A stretch of 64,000 bases of DNA, taken from the NCBI GenBank assembly GCA_030068525.1, contig JASJOS010000025.1, forward strand, positions 1 to 64,000. The letters are read 5' to 3'. Positions 1 to 8,984 of this stretch are shown one piece after another; position 1 is the stretch's first letter; each line of letters begins with the position of its first letter. The translations under genes were made by a program, and so were the position numbers. The stretch comes from Xanthocytophaga flava. Its GTDB lineage: Bacteria; Bacteroidota; Bacteroidia; Cytophagales; 172606-1. A model generated the notes under the pieces. That model saw only the letters and a program-made list of their open reading frames with translations, was not told the DNA's origin and searched no databases.

Positions 1-81
1 TTCACCGACCCACAGGAGGATTGGCAGAAAAAAAAGCTTTCTGAGTTAGACGCCCCAGGTACTGTCACAGAGCTCAGCTGA
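1..81 (+). CDS. C-terminal end of a gene entering from the left edge (partial)
   Basis: The first reading frame is open from base 1 to a TGA at 79-81 and gives 26 residues rich in Asp, Glu and Lys. The composition is protein-like, but the piece is too short to assign a family. The other genes of the first 5.7 kb point the opposite way, so this would be the end of a separate plus-strand gene converging on the SH3-protein gene. It could also be a chance open stretch. Confidence 0.35.
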   Translation, partial: FTDPQEDWQKKKLSELDAPGTVTELS

Positions 82-234
82 CAGGGTATTTTTTGCTCTC
101 TGTCCGATTAAATCCTGACTACTACAAATAATTTCCAAGTTCAGATCCTGCACCTTCTAGTATCGGCCACACAAATTATTCTCCATGTAAAGCACTCACT
201 CAGTCACTGTTGCAAAGTCTATAGTAGATTTTAA

Positions 235-1143
235 TTACCTTGTTTCAATCCAGAATTCCCACTGGTATCCTTGAAAAGAACCAAATGTCTGGTAGCCAGA
301 AGTAGGGATTACGCCTGCTGCGGATGCGACGTAATGCATCTTACCAGGAGCTAATGATTTTGTTTCCGCAGAATGAGGGGCTAGAGTATAGGTTTGCTCA
401 CCAACGATTAGAGTTATCTTACGAGAAGACTTATTTCGGATGATTACCTCAGAGTTGTATTCTGAGGTAGAGCCTGTGCTTTGGAATGCTCCACTGTAAT
501 TAATATCTGCATCACCCGTTCTTCTAATCAGGCTTTTACTTACCCAACCGATCTTGCCTGTTTGAATATCAATAACTTTGTAAAATTCATTTGTAGTCTG
601 ATCTGAAAAAACATATAGTTGGGTTCTGATTGGAAGCTGTCTTATAACAATACTTCTTGTGGATGGAGCACTCCTAAAGTTTGCCATTTTACTCACCTGT
701 GCTAAAAAAGGATTAAATCCAACGCCGAAACCTTCATCAGTTGAAGAAATGACAGGCTCTTGCTCTTGATCATCTCCCGGTTCATCATCTCCCGGTTCAT
801 CATCTTCCTGTTCAGCGGATGCTGGCGCTTGCTGGGTGATTCGCTTTCTGGTCAGATGGACTTTACTAACCCAGCCTGTCTGTCCCTGATAACAAACCTC
901 CCACCAGCCATGTTCACCAAAGAAAGAGTTTGTAACCAATACAGCCGCCCCTTTCGGAACATCTCGCATTACGGCACTCTCCATGCTCATACTTTCAAAC
1001 ATTTCCAGTTGCCGAGTGGTGTAGTATGTTGGTCCATCCCCATAACATTTTGGCTTTAGATTAACAGATGGCCAGCTGCTCTGGCTTACACCAGTTGTAA
1101 TCGATAATAAAGATAGGAGGCAAATGTACAATAGCCGTTTCAT
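235..1143 (-). CDS. Secreted protein with two SH3-like (SH3b) domains
   Basis: The 302-residue product starts with a signal peptide (MKRLLYICLLSLLSITTGVSQ) and is therefore probably exported to the periplasm or cell surface. Two SH3b-like segments follow, at about residues 35-100 and 150-205; both have the pattern of a small residue-rich strand, then GxxGWVSK (GQTGWVSKVHL and GKIGWVSKSLI). An acidic repeat DDEPGDDEPGDDQ lies between them at about 113-126. The last ~90 residues have no family I recognise. SH3b domains usually bind peptidoglycan or mediate protein contact; no catalytic domain is attached, so the role here is not known. The gene is the last of a minus-strand series with the DnaJ-like gene upstream (64-bp gap). 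Confidence 0.7.
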   Translation of the reverse strand: MKRLLYICLLSLLSITTGVSQSSWPSVNLKPKCYGDGPTYYTTRQLEMFESMSMESAVMRDVPKGAAVLVTNSFFGEHGWWEVCYQGQTGWVSKVHLTRKRITQQAPASAEQEDDEPGDDEPGDDQEQEPVISSTDEGFGVGFNPFLAQVSKMANFRSAPSTRSIVIRQLPIRTQLYVFSDQTTNEFYKVIDIQTGKIGWVSKSLIRRTGDADINYSGAFQSTGSTSEYNSEVIIRNKSSRKITLIVGEQTYTLAPHSAETKSLAPGKMHYVASAAGVIPTSGYQTFGSFQGYQWEFWIETR

Positions 1144-1206
1144 AGCTTAATGTTATGTGATAGATCAACCGTTTTGACTAACTGAAAGACTCGATTGTTT
1201 TTTGGC

Positions 1207-2631
1207 TTAAGAAAGTTGATAGCCGAGTAAAATCTCAAATGCTTTCAGAAAAAACCCTCGGTTGGATAAATTCAGAAGCGGAATACCATTCTTGTTGCCT
1301 GACTCAAAAAAGAAAAACTTCTTCTGAAAATTCACATGTTCAATAAAAAGCTCTGATCCGCGAGTGTAAACCTTCTTGATTTCAGGTTTAGTATAAGTAA
1401 TCTCTCCTTTTTCTGAAAGAAAGGTAATGAATCCCTCTCCTAGCCGGATGTAGGGTATTCTTTTGTACTTACCTGACGATTTGCTGTATTCAAAAACGTT
1501 GAACTCAATAAAACCCTTCTCTTTCAGTCTTGCTTCCAGATTATCCAACAGATAGATCGTCCAGTAATTTTGCGCATGGGTATTCAACCAAAAATCCGTT
1601 TTTGTTCTTTCAGGTTTGCTATCCTCACTGTAATGTTCTCCTTCAATGTTTAAGACTAGTCTTCCTTGATCAAACCATAAAAAACAATAACTGGTGGACT
1701 GATAAGTGAAATTGCGTTTGTTGATCTGGTTTACAACAACCAAATCTGTCACCTGTTGAAAATTGATCTCATAGTTTTTGATTATATTATCTGGTCTTGT
1801 CTGGCAACTGTAACTAGCAAATCCATTAACACCAATAAAGGTGTTAATATGTTCAAACCTGGTACTCACTTTGGCAAGCCATAAAAGTACTGCTAGCGGT
1901 ACTGCAGTCCAAACAACTCTCCAGGCAGTATCTTCCACCTTAAATAATAGTATAATCAAGATGGTTGCTAAGCAGCTGATAACTGCAGCCAGCAGGAACC
2001 TGTGCCATATCTGCTTTTTTGTAAAAGGCCTTTTATTTGTCTTCAGGTCCGTATAGCCGCTAACCAATAGGCCAATTTGCTCAGGAAGAGTAAAAAACGC
2101 CGAATCCTCAGCCAATGATTCTCCCCAGTGATTTGTAACAGGGTTCTTTTTTGGTGTTTGCTGGATGGATCTTTGTTTGGGACTATAGAATGGAGCTGGA
2201 AATGAGTAATGGCGCGAGGTATGGGTATTTCTATTGGTATCTGTCTGATGAGAATGATACTTTTCATTAGTTTGAAAGCCAGTGCTGCTTTCTTGCTTTA
2301 CGTAATCTTTATCCTCAGTATTTGAATTATAATGACTGTGTTTTTGATGTGTTGTTTTATAATCCGTTCTTTTGGAATCTGTTTTACCAGTATCCGATTT
2401 AGATGGGAAATATTCAGTATATAACTGGTCATAGACCGATCTTGCATTCGGGTCAGAAAGAATCTGGTAGGCTTCTTTAACCTCTAAAAACAAATCCGCA
2501 GATTGATCACTGCCACTATTTGTGTCCGGATGAAATTGCAAGGCTTTTGCACGATAGGCCTTTTTGATCTCTTCTAAAGAAGCATCTGTCTTTAATGCCA
2601 ATATTTTATAATAATCTTTTATCATTGCCAC
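1207..2631 (-). CDS. DnaJ-domain membrane protein
   Basis: A J domain occupies about residues 5-75 and has the HPD tripeptide (FHPDTN) required to stimulate the ATPase of an Hsp70. A low-complexity Ser/Thr/His-rich linker covers about 76-160. Two hydrophobic segments at about 212-232 and 238-256 suggest membrane anchoring, with a ~210-residue C-terminal domain that I do not recognise. The protein lacks the zinc-finger and substrate-binding domains of true DnaJ, so it is a specialised co-chaperone and not the housekeeping one. It lies 18 bp downstream of the secreted 360-residue protein and may share its transcript. Confidence 0.75.
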   Translation of the reverse strand: MAMIKDYYKILALKTDASLEEIKKAYRAKALQFHPDTNSGSDQSADLFLEVKEAYQILSDPNARSVYDQLYTEYFPSKSDTGKTDSKRTDYKTTHQKHSHYNSNTEDKDYVKQESSTGFQTNEKYHSHQTDTNRNTHTSRHYSFPAPFYSPKQRSIQQTPKKNPVTNHWGESLAEDSAFFTLPEQIGLLVSGYTDLKTNKRPFTKKQIWHRFLLAAVISCLATILIILLFKVEDTAWRVVWTAVPLAVLLWLAKVSTRFEHINTFIGVNGFASYSCQTRPDNIIKNYEINFQQVTDLVVVNQINKRNFTYQSTSYCFLWFDQGRLVLNIEGEHYSEDSKPERTKTDFWLNTHAQNYWTIYLLDNLEARLKEKGFIEFNVFEYSKSSGKYKRIPYIRLGEGFITFLSEKGEITYTKPEIKKVYTRGSELFIEHVNFQKKFFFFESGNKNGIPLLNLSNRGFFLKAFEILLGYQLS

Positions 2632-2649
2632 CTTAGATTCTATATCCTA

Positions 2650-3732
2650 TTAGTTTCCCGCAAGAAATGGTTGCTGGCTAGTGGCCACACGGAACTTTTT
2701 CACTGTTCTTTCCGCCCACCGTTCTCTGACCACTACGGCACTGAGACGAATTGTGACGTCTATTCCTTCCCGGATATTATCATTTAATAGACAAAAGTAG
2801 GCTTGCCCGTTTATCATCCCTTTCATTTGACCATAACACAAAGGACCATTGCCGTATGTGAATACTGTGCTGGGCGTTTGTCCATTCACAAACAGCTGAG
2901 TATTGGCCAGATCGGTAATATAAAATTGAACATTGTCCGCTTGCGGTATGGTAAATGCTGAGATACCTCTCAAGGCAAGTGCTGCCATGGCCATTGAGCC
3001 ATTCGGTATAAGTTTTGAGGCTCCATCGGCAAGATTTGCGGCAGTAGTTAGCGTTGATTTCATCGTCTTGGCTTTTTCTTCCGCTTTGCGGTAACAATCC
3101 TCAGCGTCTTTGCCTACACCCAAATAATACGACCAGGAAATTGTTCCTGCAGGCAGGGCAAATGAAACGGTAGACCTATTGGGCTTTCCATTTATTGCTG
3201 TTTTTGAGAAAACACGTTCAACATGTTGTGGGATAGTATTTTCTATAATCGTATCTCTTGCAACCAAGTACTTTTCATTCTCATTATAGAAAGTTGTATC
3301 ATACTTTATCTTCCAGTTGACAGTGGAATTGAAAGATTGATTGTCTGCTGGGATACGTTGAAGTTTTATTTTGCAGATTCGTCCTGAAATCGAGGAGTTG
3401 GAAAGACGAAACTTATAAATAGCTGTTGATTGAATCTGAATGGTTTTACCTGTAATCTTCTTGGTTTTATAATCCATAAATTTGGACGAAGATGGATATT
3501 CGCTCACCTCAAATTCCTTTAGTTCCTTCCCTTTGACTTCTTCCAAATCAATCAAGAGCTGATCACCCGCCTTAAATCCATAGTAGAAAACCTCCTCCCC
3601 CATAGCTGAGACTTTTAGGGTTGATTCGAATACGACCAGTGGAGTTGACTTTTGAGCTTTACTAATAGTAGGCAAAAGAGACACCAAAGTAAGAACGATG
3701 AGGAGAAGAGTCTTCATAAATGCTGTATTCAA
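2650..3732 (-). CDS. Secreted protein of unknown function
   Basis: The 360-residue product has a signal peptide (MNTAFMKTLLLIVLTLVSLLPTISKAQ). An alternative start at residue 6 would give a more usual n-region. The mature part is rich in beta-type sequence; a Gly/Ala-rich stretch around residues 230-262 may be membrane-associated. I do not recognise the family. The gene is the first of a probable three-gene unit with the DnaJ-like and SH3-like genes, so all three may act together at the cell envelope. Confidence 0.6.
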   Translation of the reverse strand: MNTAFMKTLLLIVLTLVSLLPTISKAQKSTPLVVFESTLKVSAMGEEVFYYGFKAGDQLLIDLEEVKGKELKEFEVSEYPSSSKFMDYKTKKITGKTIQIQSTAIYKFRLSNSSISGRICKIKLQRIPADNQSFNSTVNWKIKYDTTFYNENEKYLVARDTIIENTIPQHVERVFSKTAINGKPNRSTVSFALPAGTISWSYYLGVGKDAEDCYRKAEEKAKTMKSTLTTAANLADGASKLIPNGSMAMAALALRGISAFTIPQADNVQFYITDLANTQLFVNGQTPSTVFTYGNGPLCYGQMKGMINGQAYFCLLNDNIREGIDVTIRLSAVVVRERWAERTVKKFRVATSQQPFLAGN

Positions 3733-3752
3733 ATAACTGTTTTAATATTTCT

Positions 3753-3784
3753 CAAAACTATCACTTGACTCAGAAAGAAAACAA
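3753..3784 (-). promoter_or_regulatory. Possible Bacteroidota-type promoter of the 360-aa secreted protein
   Basis: Read on the minus strand there is TAGTTTTG (3753-3760), a match to the TAnnTTTG -7 box of Bacteroidota primary-sigma promoters, with TTG (3782-3784) 21 bases upstream as a -33 element. It lies about 20-30 bases before the ATG at 3732. The match is short and the start of transcription is not known. Confidence 0.35.
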
Positions 3785-4492
3785 TCGCTTGTTTCAATAA
3801 ACTTACTTTAAAGTCCAACATCTAAAAAGACAATCCTTTATAGATAATTTATACCTATTCTGGTTAGTTGCACTGTCTGTCAACGAAATAAGATTTTGTT
3901 TTAAATGAAAACACTAACCAAATCAGGTGAAATTTTAAGATTAATCTACCTACTTTCGGGGAGCCAGGATACTGCCATTTTTCTAAAACGTAAAATTTTA
4001 TTTGGAAACTGCAGTCTTCTCATTAGAGGAAACCCTTTTTCCAGAATGCAAAAAAAGTTTGTAAAATTTTGATTTTTATCTTTAAATTGGTGTATTCTGA
4101 TTTTCTCTTACTTGATGTGCGCCATTCTAGTAATAACATTTGCAACACTTTTTTAAACAATTTTACAAAAACAACTTTCCGTTTTTCCATGATAGAAGTA
4201 AATCGTCTGTGAACCAGTAAATTCAGATGAGATGGTTTTTGAATCTGTTGCAGCACTTACCCGGCTTGGGAAATTGAATGAAGTAGATATAAAGTAATGG
4301 CTGAAGGTTAGGCCCAACACCCTGAAAGGGGTGTGCATCTTTACGCAATAAACTCTTGGAGGCAATTGAACAAGGGTGAGTTAACTTGGTTAAGAGCGAT
4401 GCCCTCACTGTTTCCGATCTGCCGAAGGCTGCCTTGGTGGCAACGCAGCCTAGCAGAGTGAACATGTAATTAAAACCTCCAGCCTATTTTTA
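3785..4492. other. Non-coding stretch holding a partial copy of the ArdC-type leader
   Basis: No convincing gene is present; the small open frames on the minus strand have poor composition and no start context. The part at 4301-4445 shares blocks with the leader of the ArdC-like gene (see the 5499-5752 entry): a GAAGGTTAGGCCC-type block near 4302-4314, and CTGCCGAAGGCT near 4419-4430 followed by a similar GC-rich end. The middle of the element differs. No gene follows it in the reading direction, so it may be a decayed or orphan copy. Confidence 0.5.
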
Positions 4493-4519
4493 ATAAAAAA
4501 CAGAGGCTTACGCCCCTGT
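4493..4519 (-). terminator. Intrinsic terminator of the ArdC-like gene
   Basis: On the minus strand an 8-bp stem ACAGGGGC / GCCTCTGT with loop GTAA and one mismatch (4500-4519) is followed directly by a run of six T (4494-4499, continuing AT-rich). It lies 18 bases past the stop of the ArdC-like gene. Confidence 0.65.
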
Positions 4520-4536
4520 CTCTAGATGTTCCGCCT

Positions 4537-5487
4537 CTATGTGTGTTGCCTGTAGCTCTCTTTTTCCATGTATGGCCCAGCAATATACTCAGTCGCTTTC
4601 TGAGCTTTGGATGCGGCACTGATAAGCATTTTGCGATCATTTTTCAGCGCCTTCAGCCAGCCTTGTATATATCCGGCTGCATTATCCAGTAGAGCATTAT
4701 CGAGCAGGGTATCGGTTTCAATTCCTGTCAGAGCCGAAAGATAACTGGCTCCCATTTCGGCAATCAGTTCTTCGATACTGTAGCTGTTTGAGCCAAACCC
4801 GCCCGTCAGATCACGGTTCAGACGGCTTTTGTGAGCAGTTGCGTGAACCAACTCGTGAAACAGGGTCTGATAGTACTCATCAGTGGAAGTGAATTTTTCA
4901 ATGCCAACCATCCGTACCGTGTCCAGGCCGGGGATATAGCAGGGCTGGCTCCCTTCAAAGACAATGGAAGGGGCATTGGGCATCGTTGAAATAATAGCCT
5001 CGCACTCCTTGACCAGATCAATGTCAGGGTTCACGATGCGCCCAGGTAATTTAAAGTCAATGCCTTCAATGTCCGATATATGAAACACCCGGTAATACTG
5101 TAATAACGGAATCTTCTCCTCTTCTTTGGCATTAGGAGCGGTTTTTTCCAATAGCTTATAGAAAATGACAGGAATGGACTTGGCCCTTTTTCTGACCATA
5201 CCGCCCAGCTCTTTAGCCTGATTAAAGGTAAGAAAGAAGGGATGCTCATAACCAAAACTGGCCAGTAGAAACGCATTGATGCCATTATAGGCACGTTTTG
5301 TCAGGTAATTGGCTGGAATGGTACTGGATTTTGACCAGGAACATTTCCATGGAATCACACCCGCCTCCAGACGGGCAATGATCGCATCGGTGATCAGTTG
5401 GTAAACATCCACTTTTTCAGACTTTTGATCCTTGTTTTTTGATGCAGTGGCTTTTGCGCTTTGGGGATTGATTGTTTGGGTTTTCAT
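4537..5487 (-). CDS. ArdC-like antirestriction / ssDNA-binding protein with zincin domain
   Basis: The 316-residue protein has the two-domain layout of ArdC: an N-terminal ssDNA-binding domain (about residues 20-130, with DVYQLITDAIIARLEAG and WKCSW near its start) and a C-terminal zincin-type metallopeptidase-like domain with HELVHATAH at 211-219 and a downstream EELIAEMGA segment that could supply the third ligand. ArdC proteins enter the recipient with, or are made from, the incoming plasmid strand and protect it from restriction. The frame is open back to 5661, but that extension lies inside a leader repeated elsewhere in the window, so I start at the ATG at 5487. Spacing to the M43 gene upstream is taken up by the leader and a long palindrome. 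Confidence 0.8.
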   Translation of the reverse strand: MKTQTINPQSAKATASKNKDQKSEKVDVYQLITDAIIARLEAGVIPWKCSWSKSSTIPANYLTKRAYNGINAFLLASFGYEHPFFLTFNQAKELGGMVRKRAKSIPVIFYKLLEKTAPNAKEEEKIPLLQYYRVFHISDIEGIDFKLPGRIVNPDIDLVKECEAIISTMPNAPSIVFEGSQPCYIPGLDTVRMVGIEKFTSTDEYYQTLFHELVHATAHKSRLNRDLTGGFGSNSYSIEELIAEMGASYLSALTGIETDTLLDNALLDNAAGYIQGWLKALKNDRKMLISAASKAQKATEYIAGPYMEKESYRQHT

Positions 5488-5498
5488 GGTGATGGAAT

Positions 5499-5752
5499 TG
5501 AAGGTTAGGCCCGACACCGTGTCAGGCGATAGCCCTTCAGCACAGGAAAGAATTGACAGGTTTTGGGTAAGCTTGAGTAGAGGAATTCTTGCTTTCCGGA
5601 GCTGGAAGCGGTTTACGGCGGGTAGGGTATTTTGAGGGATGGCTAAATAGAGTACAGACAAAGTGCACTCTGGAAAGTGTCGGTTTTCTCCTGTAGTTTT
5701 GCTTTCGTCTGACTAGTGTATAGTGCGGTGGGCTTCCACTCTGCCGAAGGCT
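5499..5752 (-). ncRNA. Conserved ~250-base leader upstream of the ArdC-like gene (copy A)
   Basis: This stretch is strongly similar to 59716-59968, which lies upstream of an unrelated gene at 59703. The matching blocks, plus strand, are: GAAGGTTAGGCCCGAC... with GGCGATAGCC and ACAGGAAA.AATTGACAGG (5500-5558); GCTTTCCGGAGCTGGAAGCG plus GTTTACGG (5591-5618); and CTCTGGAAAGTGTCGGTTTT then CTCCTGTA.TTTTGCTT (5668-5706), ending with TAGTGCGGT. On the transcript strand, CTTTCCAGAG and the later CTCCGGAAAG can form a ~10-bp long-range stem with one mismatch (perfect in the other copy). This looks like a structured RNA leader or a single-strand promoter that moves between plasmid genes. A coding role is unlikely because the frame is not kept between copies. 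Confidence 0.55.
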
Positions 5753-5878
5753 TGAGCATTAGTGGCGCAGTAAAACGAGAGAACGTCATTAAATTTCCAG
5801 ACTATTCTTGCATTCAGGTGCGTTATCTTCACAATCAATACCTTTAAAATCTTATACAGAACTCTTCAAACTATCTCT

Positions 5879-5935
5879 ATAGCATCAATACCCTGATCGA
5901 ACTGAAATTCAGTTCGATCAGGGTATTGATGCTAT
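5879..5935. repeat. Perfect 28-bp inverted repeat with a one-base centre
   Basis: Bases 5879-5906 are the exact reverse complement of 5908-5935, with a single A between. The palindrome lies 26 bp after the stop of the M43 protease gene and before the ArdC leader. It could act as a transcription terminator, but no clear T run follows on the minus strand; other options are a protein-binding site or a cruciform. Confidence 0.85.
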
Positions 5936-5960
5936 TAGTTTCCTATTTATAATGGCTCAT

Positions 5961-8267
5961 TTACCGGGTAATGATTACCTGTTGAGTAACAGCAGTCTCA
6001 TTGCCATACTGAGCTTGAAGATAATAGATTCCTATAGGCAACTTACTTACATTTAATTTGATTCTAGATCCGATAATTTGTCCACTGAGAACTGTCTGAT
6101 TATAGTAATTCAATAATTTTACTGTTAATTGAGTTGTTTTATCTTCAGTAGTGGCTTGGGGGGTTGTCGTATTTCCATCACTGGCTGTGTTTACATTATT
6201 GGTGGCACTCATTTTTTCGATGGTTAGTTCGCTGCTGGTGGGATTAGGATAAAGGGCAAAACCAGAAGAGCAACTAACAGATGTGAATTTTGTAGCAACA
6301 GAGCCACCCGCATCACAGGAAGAGGCCACGCGAACACCAACATTCATGCCATAAGTACCCGATGGCACTGTAAAACTAAGATAGCGTGTACCCTGTCCGC
6401 TAACATTAGTGGCCCCAGTGGGTATATTAACCCATTGGTAATTAGTTGCATCAGGCAGATTCACAGTTTGATAGGATACCATTTGCCCACAGCTAGCCTG
6501 GTCTGGTCCGGTGACTGGATAATCACTGCTACTATAGCCTCCTGTACTGATGGATTTGGTAAGGATAGTCGTAGTATTACAGCTATTGGTAAAAGTTGCC
6601 GTTAATGTTCCGGTTGTATTGGTTGTCTTGAACAGGTTAACGTTTGGACTTCCTTGTGTCTGAACAGTAGCAATAGTACTGGGAGAAACTGACCAGGTAA
6701 CATTGGTATTAGCGGGTATTCCAGCGATAGAGTAACTTGCCGAAGAGCAAAAACGACTAGGCCCACCAATGCTTAAGGTAGAGGGATCCACTCCTCCCGG
6801 ACAGGAGACAAATAGGTTGTAATAGCCATTGGTATTGGTTGAAAGATTTTCAATCCGGATCAAATATCGCTGGCCACTGGTCAAATTGTAACTCAGAGTT
6901 GAATACAAATTTGAGGTGGAAATATTATCATTCTGAGCTAGTTGCGAGCCACTCAGATTGAATAGGGTAAGGCGTGTGTTGCAAGTGGTACGCCCCAGAA
7001 TGGCAGCTGTTCGAATGGTTATGTTTCCGCTTACATTGGGTTGAACCACAGCCCAGTCTACATCGCAGGTGCGGTAAGCATCTAGCCCTTCATAGTTTAA
7101 ATGGAAATTTCGCTCTTGGCTTTGGCCTAAATTAATTGCACGGCCAAGTTCTGAACTGTTGTCCGGTTCATATGAATCAAACTTACCGGCTACATTCAAC
7201 CAGTTATTTCGATAGGAAGAAGGAAGCACCCGGTAGATGTAATGCAACATTACAGCAATTTGTAAACGGGACAAGCGGGATCGGCAGGGTCGCCAATAAC
7301 CTGCCGACATCAGATTAAAGCCATCGGGGGGTAAGCTTCCAGCAGGGGGAGTTGCATAACTATCACCATACAAATCGGTAAGTCCTGTCAGATTGTAGTT
7401 GCAAGCAGACAGATTGTCCAGAAGGTGATCGGCGGGTGTATCGCGCAAGGCATCCCCGTTGGTTTCACTGAAAGAAACTCCGACCCTGGCTTTTGTACGA
7501 AAGCAAATCGGTCCGCCAACAGCCCATTTACGGTTGCGATCAATGGCTTCACGGCGGCATTTGCCTTTATCGTTGAACTGGTGGGTATGGACAAGTCCGA
7601 GCCAGTGTCCCACTTCATGGGCAACAGTAGAGGGGGCTATCAGTGATCCGGTAGCGGCCAGAGTATAATTCTCCGGTGTCAGAAACAGAGCCTTGTAGGG
7701 ATCAAACGAGAGTTGCGCCGAGGAGATGTGCCTGCCAAAAACACCCCCTGTCAAAGAGTTAACCATATGTATGTTTATCACTCCGTTCTGTTGGTTGTTC
7801 CGAGCCAGTTGACGGGCTCTTGCATCGTCCGGATTCAGATTGTTATTGTCATTTATATATGTGGGCTCACAACTTTGATAAAATTGAATCGTTGTGTTAT
7901 TATCCTGCCCGTATACACGGTTCAAATTGTCCATCATCTGTTGGATCTGCAGCAATGTCGGACCGCCTGTGCCGCTACTGCTGCGGTAAAGCCAAAACTT
8001 GACCGGTATCCAGATCTTGATTCCATTGTCCAGAATCCGTGCTGCCGGGCGTGGATATGCGATGCTATCCAAAAAGCTTTCCAGATAGGCATTGTTACCT
8101 ACCCAGGGCTGATTGTCAAACGCAGTGGTATCTGGCGGCTCGGTACCGCATTCACTGTTGGAAGGTGGAGCAGAAAGGGAAACCAAGGACTGTGCGTAGA
8201 TATCATTTGTCACAGTAATAAGCACGATCACCAGAAAAAGCAATAACGTGGTAGAGAATTTAATCAT
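5961..8267 (-). CDS. Secreted M43 (pappalysin/cytophagalysin-type) metalloprotease with T9SS sorting domain
   Basis: The 768-residue product has a signal peptide (MIKFSTTLLLFLVIVLITV), so the ATG at 8267 is preferred over an in-frame ATG at 8318. The zinc site HEVGHWLGLVH is at residues 217-227, the HExxHxxGxxH form of the M43 family, with several Cys likely in disulfides. A DVDWAVVQPNVSGNITI-type pre-peptidase C-terminal-like domain follows at about 390-490, then a PKD/Ig-like region at about 500-670. The last ~80 residues begin with LYPNPTSSELTIEK and end KLPIGIYYLQAQ...QQVIITR, a type A sorting domain for type IX secretion. The enzyme is therefore exported to the surface or released. The lipoprotein gene lies immediately upstream, 22 bp away. 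Confidence 0.88.
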   Translation of the reverse strand: MIKFSTTLLLFLVIVLITVTNDIYAQSLVSLSAPPSNSECGTEPPDTTAFDNQPWVGNNAYLESFLDSIAYPRPAARILDNGIKIWIPVKFWLYRSSSGTGGPTLLQIQQMMDNLNRVYGQDNNTTIQFYQSCEPTYINDNNNLNPDDARARQLARNNQQNGVINIHMVNSLTGGVFGRHISSAQLSFDPYKALFLTPENYTLAATGSLIAPSTVAHEVGHWLGLVHTHQFNDKGKCRREAIDRNRKWAVGGPICFRTKARVGVSFSETNGDALRDTPADHLLDNLSACNYNLTGLTDLYGDSYATPPAGSLPPDGFNLMSAGYWRPCRSRLSRLQIAVMLHYIYRVLPSSYRNNWLNVAGKFDSYEPDNSSELGRAINLGQSQERNFHLNYEGLDAYRTCDVDWAVVQPNVSGNITIRTAAILGRTTCNTRLTLFNLSGSQLAQNDNISTSNLYSTLSYNLTSGQRYLIRIENLSTNTNGYYNLFVSCPGGVDPSTLSIGGPSRFCSSASYSIAGIPANTNVTWSVSPSTIATVQTQGSPNVNLFKTTNTTGTLTATFTNSCNTTTILTKSISTGGYSSSDYPVTGPDQASCGQMVSYQTVNLPDATNYQWVNIPTGATNVSGQGTRYLSFTVPSGTYGMNVGVRVASSCDAGGSVATKFTSVSCSSGFALYPNPTSSELTIEKMSATNNVNTASDGNTTTPQATTEDKTTQLTVKLLNYYNQTVLSGQIIGSRIKLNVSKLPIGIYYLQAQYGNETAVTQQVIITR

Positions 8268-8289
8268 ATAGATGTGCGTTGATTGGTGG

Positions 8290-8844
8290 TTATTTGACAA
8301 TGTCAATGGCAAAGACAATGCTTCGTTGTCCGTCGAAGATCATCTGGTTTCGGTAAAAAGCTTTGAAAGAGCCGTAATACAGACCACACCCGCTGTCAGT
8401 TACCCGGTAGCACACTTGCAGCGTGTCAACATCGGTCGAATTGTAATGAATGAAATAGTCTTCACATCGCTCCTTTACCAATGCATCCTGGTCTGTAGCA
8501 GGGTTGTATATCTGGCCGAAAGAATAAACGTAATACTTGGTGGCAAAAGGACCCGCCATCAGTCCTTTCTGCTGGGTGAAATTACGCCCGCCAGCATCAG
8601 ATACGTACAAACTGTCAATATTGAATCCATCTAACGGATTATCCTGGGCATACAGGTTCTGGCCGTTTGGAGTCAGAAAGGTGAGTTGGACAAAACCGGC
8701 CTCAATGGGAATAGTCTCACTGCAATTGTCCTTTTTACGGCACCCCCCAAGAAACAACAAACACACACTGGCCAAACTAATTGCTATAAGGCTATACAAG
8801 ACCCGCTTTACATTTAGATATTGGCTATTTATCAAAGGCATCAT
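8290..8844 (-). CDS. Lipoprotein of unknown function
   Basis: The 184-residue product has a long n-region, a hydrophobic segment (LYSLIAISLASVCLLFL) and a lipobox LGGC at about residues 32-35, so it is probably anchored in the outer membrane facing the periplasm. The mature part has six or more Cys and no domain I recognise. It sits 22 bp upstream of the M43 protease gene in the same direction, so the two are probably co-transcribed. Confidence 0.65.
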   Translation of the reverse strand: MMPLINSQYLNVKRVLYSLIAISLASVCLLFLGGCRKKDNCSETIPIEAGFVQLTFLTPNGQNLYAQDNPLDGFNIDSLYVSDAGGRNFTQQKGLMAGPFATKYYVYSFGQIYNPATDQDALVKERCEDYFIHYNSTDVDTLQVCYRVTDSGCGLYYGSFKAFYRNQMIFDGQRSIVFAIDIVK

Positions 8845-8984
8845 ATGACAAGTTCATTTTAAATTCTTATCCAATCATCAGCCACCAAAGGTATGAAAGG
8901 CTTGCATGGAGCTATTGCGATTTAATGAAATTATTTCTTGAAAAGTAAATATTAAATACACATTTTTTTAAAATATTATTCCCG

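Noticed and set aside
4023..4465. Small minus-strand frames after the ArdC-like gene as genes
   Set aside because: They overlap the partial leader copy, have Phe/Lys-rich composition and no start context.
5488..5661. In-frame upstream extension of the ArdC-like gene as part of the protein
   Set aside because: It lies in the leader repeated at 59716-59968, where the same frame has a stop, so the extension is not protein-like; the ATG at 5487 fits the family N-terminus.
7713..8246. 177-codon plus-strand frame opposite the M43 protease gene
   Set aside because: It is an antisense shadow of the protease N-terminal region, Cys- and Ile-rich without domain pattern.
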